Below, one piece after another: positions 43,890 to 46,969 of a stretch of 46,969 bases of DNA. Numbering within the stretch: position 1 is the first letter of the stretch; each line of letters opens with the position of its first letter. This DNA comes from Alphaproteobacteria bacterium (GTDB lineage: Bacteria; Pseudomonadota; Alphaproteobacteria; UBA9655): the NCBI GenBank assembly GCA_013815465.1, contig JACDGE010000011.1:1-46969 (forward strand), read 5' to 3'. The notes under the pieces were generated by a model. The model had not been told where the DNA came from. It made no database searches and worked only from the letters and a program-made list of their open reading frames with translations. Position numbers and translations under genes: made by a program.

Positions 43890-44519
43890 CTAATTATACA
43901 AGCTGTAAGCGGCCATGGCGCCCATGCCAAAGTTTTCAAAAATACTAATGGTTCCTAAAGGAACATTTAACACAGTACCTAAACATGCACACTTAATTTT
44001 TTGCCCTGAAAGAACGCTTTTAAGAACGCCTATGCCACTCACCGTCATCACAACAAGTGTCACCCAATTGATGAGGAAAGGATCAATCTTTGCAAGGTAA
44101 GCTATGCCTAGGAAAAACTCGATAAACGGGTAAGCATATCCGTATACTCGTACCCTTTTTGCAATCAAATCATAGGTGGAAAACCCATCTACAAACCCCT
44201 TAAGGTCAAAGAATTTAAACAGAGAGAGGAAAATAAAAAAATACCCCATGAAGGAGTGCATCATAGTCTCGAATGGGTGAGTCTCAAGGTTGTTTTGAAC
44301 CCACGAGAGAACAATGCAAAAAATAAAAATAATGATAAGAGGCTTATAGTTCTTCCATTTTTCTTCTAGAATTTTAAAAGATAAGAAGCTTTTTCTTCTA
44401 TCATTGTTGTCATAAGGTTTTTCTCCAGCTGAAGTAGGGTGAGCCATAGAACAACAAGTATTTTCCTCGTTTTCAGGATTTGATATTTGGTCGGGTCTCA
44501 ACAGTATATTATTGTCCAT
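43890..44519 (-). CDS. MauE/DoxX-like membrane protein in CsoR operon
   Basis: A protein of 209 residues. A hydrophilic N-terminus with C22-C23-S-M-A-H (possible metal ligands) precedes four hydrophobic segments (about 58-75, 85-105, 125-145, 148-165). Near the C-terminus G-Q-K-I-K-C-A-C-L-G gives a C-x-C pair. This is the plan of MauE-like redox or metal membrane proteins. It lies 15 bases after csoR and shares its promoter, so it is expected to be induced by copper. No copper ATPase is next to it. Confidence 0.65.
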   Translation of the reverse strand: MDNNILLRPDQISNPENEENTCCSMAHPTSAGEKPYDNNDRRKSFLSFKILEEKWKNYKPLIIIFIFCIVLSWVQNNLETHPFETMMHSFMGYFFIFLSLFKFFDLKGFVDGFSTYDLIAKRVRVYGYAYPFIEFFLGIAYLAKIDPFLINWVTLVVMTVSGIGVLKSVLSGQKIKCACLGTVLNVPLGTISIFENFGMGAMAAYSLYN

Positions 44520-44534
44520 GATAGATACCTCCTC

Positions 44535-44834
44535 TTATTCGAACCTTTTAATAAGTTGACGAATTTCTTCAATTTTTTGTTTCTGTTTTTCTTGGTCGTT
44601 CTGTTGAAAAGCTTGCCCAACACAATGGGAAAGATGCGTATCCAATATTTGTACCTCTAAGTTACGGACGGCTGATCGAACCGCATGTAGTTGGGTTAAA
44701 ATATCCGGACAATACCGTTGCTCTTTGATCATCTTTTTCACCCCTTCAACCTGCCCTGCAATACGATTGAGTCGGGGCAATTGGTCTATATGGGATGGAT
44801 GGTGGCTGTCTTCACATTCCTGGTGATTCATCAT
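44535..44834 (-). CDS. csoR: CsoR-type copper-sensing repressor
   Basis: A protein of 99 residues with the all-helical DUF156 fold (RLNRIAGQVEGVKKMI). The Cu(I) triad is intact: C42, H67 and C71, with the same 25- and 4-residue spacing as CsoR of Mycobacterium tuberculosis. RcnR and FrmR lack this set. The N-terminus is His/Cys-rich (MMNHQECEDSHH), which could also bind metal. CsoR blocks its promoter until Cu(I) binds. Its own promoter holds a matching palindrome (44870-44890). First gene of a two-gene unit. Confidence 0.9.
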   Translation of the reverse strand: MMNHQECEDSHHPSHIDQLPRLNRIAGQVEGVKKMIKEQRYCPDILTQLHAVRSAVRNLEVQILDTHLSHCVGQAFQQNDQEKQKQKIEEIRQLIKRFE

Positions 44835-44866
44835 TTTTCAACTTTCTTAAAAATAATCCTATATCA

Positions 44867-44895
44867 TATATATACCCCATGGGGGTATATGTCAA
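44867..44895 (-). promoter_or_regulatory. CsoR promoter with operator in the spacer
   Basis: On the minus strand TTGACA (complement of 44890-44895), a 17-base spacer, and TATATA (complement of 44867-44872). The spacer is filled by a palindrome with arms ATATACCCC and GGGGTATAT around ATG (44870-44890), the known CsoR/CstR operator type (TACCCC...GGGGTA). Repressor binding would cover both boxes. Confidence 0.8.
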
Positions 44896-44931
44896 GGACG
44901 TAGGAACTTAGTCTGCCCCCCTACTTAAATC

Positions 44932-45258
44932 CTACTTCATCAGATTCTGACTCACCAACGCCAGCCTTTCATAACTATCCGGCTGAAGCGTATCCTCAGC
45001 AATACGACAAGTTTTTTGAGCCCCACAAGCGAGGCACCTATGGATAATTTGCCAACCCTTTTTTGCCTTATAGGCCAGCTGCATGGGTTGCATTAATCCC
45101 TTGCAAGAACTCGCTCTGTCTCCCGGAATAATATCTAAATGCACAGAATAAAGGCAAAAAGGACAGTGGTTCCTGTAACGACCATTATTTACAGGAAGGA
45201 TTTCTTCATTACAATTTTCACAGATAAAACCTGTATTTTCTAAATTTCGCGCCATCAT
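44932..45258 (-). CDS. RNHCP domain zinc-ribbon protein
   Basis: A protein of 108 residues. F-I-C-E-N-C gives C-x2-C, then the name motif R-N-H-C-P-F-C and P-G-D-R-A-S-S-C-K-G, then H-R-C-L-A-C-G. The several Cys pairs indicate zinc binding. The RNHCP family is of unknown function; some members sit near RNA or translation genes. It lies upstream of csoR on the same strand, but the CsoR promoter separates them, so it is probably independent. Confidence 0.8.
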   Translation of the reverse strand: MMARNLENTGFICENCNEEILPVNNGRYRNHCPFCLYSVHLDIIPGDRASSCKGLMQPMQLAYKAKKGWQIIHRCLACGAQKTCRIAEDTLQPDSYERLALVSQNLMK

Positions 45259-45347
45259 GGACCCTCAATGTTTGAGTTCAAACATTTAAAGGGCCCGGGT
45301 TCCGTTTATTCTTAAGAAGGCTGAGCTTCTTTTTCAGGCTTGATTAA

Positions 45348-45533
45348 GGGAGGGACAAATTCACCGTTTGGTTAAACGATTACTTCCCGTTCCAGCTTCA
45401 AAAAGACAAACCATCTACACTCAAAGGATTTCAAGCAGATCCTCACTTTCGCGAGGACATCTTGAAAGGCGAAGAGCATACGTCTTTTATCCGAACCTCG
45501 GCCTGCTTTGTTCATTTGTACAAGCCACTGTAG
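45348..45533 (+). other. Unrecognised open fragment in a 684-bp gap
   Basis: A frame with no start, 61 codons to TAG at 45531-45533, reads GRDKFTVWLNDYFPFQ and later FQADPHFREDILKGEEHTSF. It looks like real protein sequence but matches no family I can name, and is broken at both ends. The remainder of 45259-45942 shows only a weak hairpin near 45314-45330 and no gene. Confidence 0.2.
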
Positions 45534-45942
45534 TGCGGAATTTCCACCACACTCCACGGGTAAGTGTCACCTAATCTCACTGACAATAATAGGCTTCGTC
45601 CCCGGCTAGATGACGCGCGCTAAATAAGTATTCATACTTTTCTCCAGTTATCGTTGATTTTGTTTTATATGAAGCGAATAAAATAGGCAATAACTATTTA
45701 AAACAAATGATCTAATAAAACAATTGTTTTGTCATTAAAACAAAGGCTATGGGAGGATTTTATTAATGTTTTGATAATTTTGGGGAACTTCCCTTGCCGT
45801 CCCGCCAAATATGGAACTGTTGCGAACTGATAAGTTGGAAGGAATTTGCTATAGAGAAGCTGGTCTTTAGAGAAGGGTTCTTGCGTTTCTGAACTATTCA
45901 TACTAATAAAATAGAAGCATATTTACTTTAGAGGGAATTAAA

Positions 45943-46491
45943 ATGTCTAGATTTGAACGTTATGAAATCCGAGAAGCACTGCCCGGAGATGCAGAAGGAA
46001 TTGCTTTCGTTCATATTAAATCCTGGAAAACAAGCTATGCGGGTATTATTGATCAATCCTATCTGGATAACATTAGCTATGACCAGCGTCTCGCTTTACG
46101 AAAAAAAATATTAGCATCGAAGGATCCCCTGCAACTCGTGGTTACCCTTAATGGGCAAATCGTTGGTTTTGCCGATGCAGGTCCCCTGCGTCCGGAATTG
46201 CATCATGAACGATATTCTTTTTTTAAAGATAGCCAGGAAAAGCGCGCTGAGATCTATGCCATTTATCTTTTAGAAGAGCATAAAGGTAAGGGACTGGGCA
46301 GAGCCCTCTATCAACACTGTAGAGACTAATTCAGCCAGAAGGGCTTTAAGCACTTTATCACGTGGGGTTTAGCCGATAATGCTCGCGCGAGGCATTTTTA
46401 CGAAAATGAGGGTGGAGAAATTATTGGCGAGGTCAATATCATGATCGGCGATAAAAATTACTTGGAATATTGTTATTTGTTTACGACATAA
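45943..46491 (+). pseudogene. GNAT acetyltransferase with in-frame stop
   Basis: The first part (45943-46329, 128 residues) has the GNAT start (IREALPGDAEGIAFVHIKSW), A-I-Y-L-L-E-E-H-K-G-K-G-L-G-R-A-L-Y. A TAA at 46327-46329 then interrupts it. The same frame continues for 54 codons with G-F-K-H-F-I-T-W-G-L-A-D-N-A-R-A-R-H-F-Y-E-N-E-G-G, the GNAT motif B/C region, to TAA at 46489-46491. One substitution is enough to explain it. The acetyl-CoA loop survives but the last strands are lost, so the product is probably inactive. Confidence 0.8.
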
Positions 46492-46627
46492 AAATTATAG
46501 CTCTTTGTAACACTGTGATTTAGGCAAGAATTATTCTGCAGGCTCAAAGGCCAGATACCCTTGCGACTTTGCGGCGTTAGGGGGGCTCTGGGCGCGGCTT
46601 AGCTGAAACGAGGCCTCACGACATTAA

Positions 46628-46656
46628 AAGGGTTTGAACTCAATGTTCAAACCCTT
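46628..46656 (-). terminator. Hairpin after the partial minus-strand gene
   Basis: AAGGGTTTGAAC (46628-46639) and GTTCAAACCCTT (46645-46656) form a perfect 12-bp stem with a 5-base loop. On the minus strand it ends in CCCTTTTAATG, so it suits the gene at 46726-46969. The rest of 46492-46725 shows nothing. Confidence 0.65.
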
Positions 46657-46725
46657 CTGTTCAGTCATCGTGTCATGTTGAATACCAGGCGCCAAGATTT
46701 CCACCTTGGTTTATGTCAATAATCC

Positions 46726-46969
46726 TTATTCTTGTTTAAAAACAAACATGAAATTGTTAGCCGCGCTCTCCATCACGAGCTTATCTTGCGTGTTCGGCAT
46801 CCTATCCGTCCCATCACGCATCCGCCTCGCGCTGAGACGCCAATTTTCATATAAATTCTTTGAAGAAATGTCATCCAAACTGGCCGTTGTGAGATGGTCG
46901 TACCAAGTTAAATTATTCCAATGGCCCCATCTCCAGAAAATACCGACGGGCGCTGTGTCTTCCTTCCAG
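46726..46969 (-). CDS. 3' end of an unknown gene, truncated by window edge
   Basis: An open frame runs from the right window edge to TAA at 46726-46728, about 80 codons with no internal stop. It reads APVGIFWRWGHWNNLTWYDH near the left part and ends in FMFVFKQE. The sequence is Trp- and Arg-rich and looks like genuine protein, but I cannot name a family. The start is outside the window. A hairpin terminator follows at 46628-46656. Confidence 0.55.
   Translation of the reverse strand, partial: WKEDTAPVGIFWRWGHWNNLTWYDHLTTASLDDISSKNLYENWRLSARRMRDGTDRMPNTQDKLVMESAANNFMFVFKQE

Noticed and set aside
27124-46329. Reassignment of TAA to Gln
   Set aside because: Many intact genes here, such as skp, csoR and the GNAT pseudogene itself, use TAA as a normal end, and the interrupted genes include a dead transposon.

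Overview
The window looks like a chromosomal segment of an intracellular or host-associated alphaproteobacterium, most plausibly a member of Holosporales or a similar protist endosymbiont. This is inference from gene content, not a database match. The clues are an EipB/DUF1849 envelope protein, sdhE placed directly before mfd, eukaryote-like F-box and leucine-rich-repeat proteins carrying Sec signal peptides, rickettsia-like palindromic repeats between genes, decayed insertion sequences, and several genes broken by a single stop or frameshift. The DNA looks AT-leaning throughout, with no obvious compositional island. I saw no tRNA, rRNA, CRISPR array or replication origin.

Layout. 1-1575: 3' part of a long Thr-rich repeat protein. 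1576-1991: IS630-type remnant. 1992-6156: antibiotic nucleotidyltransferase-like gene with nudC, then a MarR-GNAT fusion regulator divergent from an AlaX editing protein and a LysE-type exporter. 6160-9741: two palindromic repeats around a secreted F-box protein and an SDR-birA pair. 9742-15359: two membrane proteins, then sdhE and mfd separated by a 247-bp palindromic element. 15360-20877: a repeat-rich gap, the envelope operon rseP-bamA-skp, and yciA. 21483-26875: a DUF218 protein, a pseudouridine synthase, L33 (rpmG), EipB, pepA-holC. 26876-30489: IS3 remnant, secreted F-box-like/LRR protein, frameshifted secreted choline-kinase-like gene. 30486-35394: MazG-like protein, S41 peptidase, SanA-like protein, large transglutaminase membrane protein. 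35395-38440: ABC-F gene with a premature stop, then an OXA-type class D beta-lactamase. 38567-43781: a run of exported enzymes or enzyme-like proteins (GNAT, kinase-like, SAM methyltransferase, HIT-like) interrupted by ada. 43890-45258: a CsoR copper-sensor operon and an RNHCP zinc-ribbon protein. 45943-46491: GNAT pseudogene. 46726-46969: 3' end of an unknown minus-strand gene.

How it fits together. Housekeeping functions (Mfd and Ada repair, BamA/RseP/Skp/EipB envelope assembly, PepA, HolC, BirA, SdhE, L33) are interspersed with an unusual set of proteins that have a Sec signal peptide in front of domains normally found in a cytosol: F-box, LRR, choline kinase-like, atypical kinase-like, GNAT, methyltransferase, HIT, SDR. 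In seven exported proteins a methionine sits exactly at the apparent cleavage point (A-M-E/D/K or similar). This looks like an older start codon left behind when a signal peptide was joined upstream. It is the most unusual pattern in the window and points to a set of host-directed or periplasmic effectors. The other strong signals are two well-resolved control regions (the MarR-GNAT/AlaX divergent promoter and the CsoR promoter) and a family of nested palindromic elements, one of which supplies the stop codon of sdhE.
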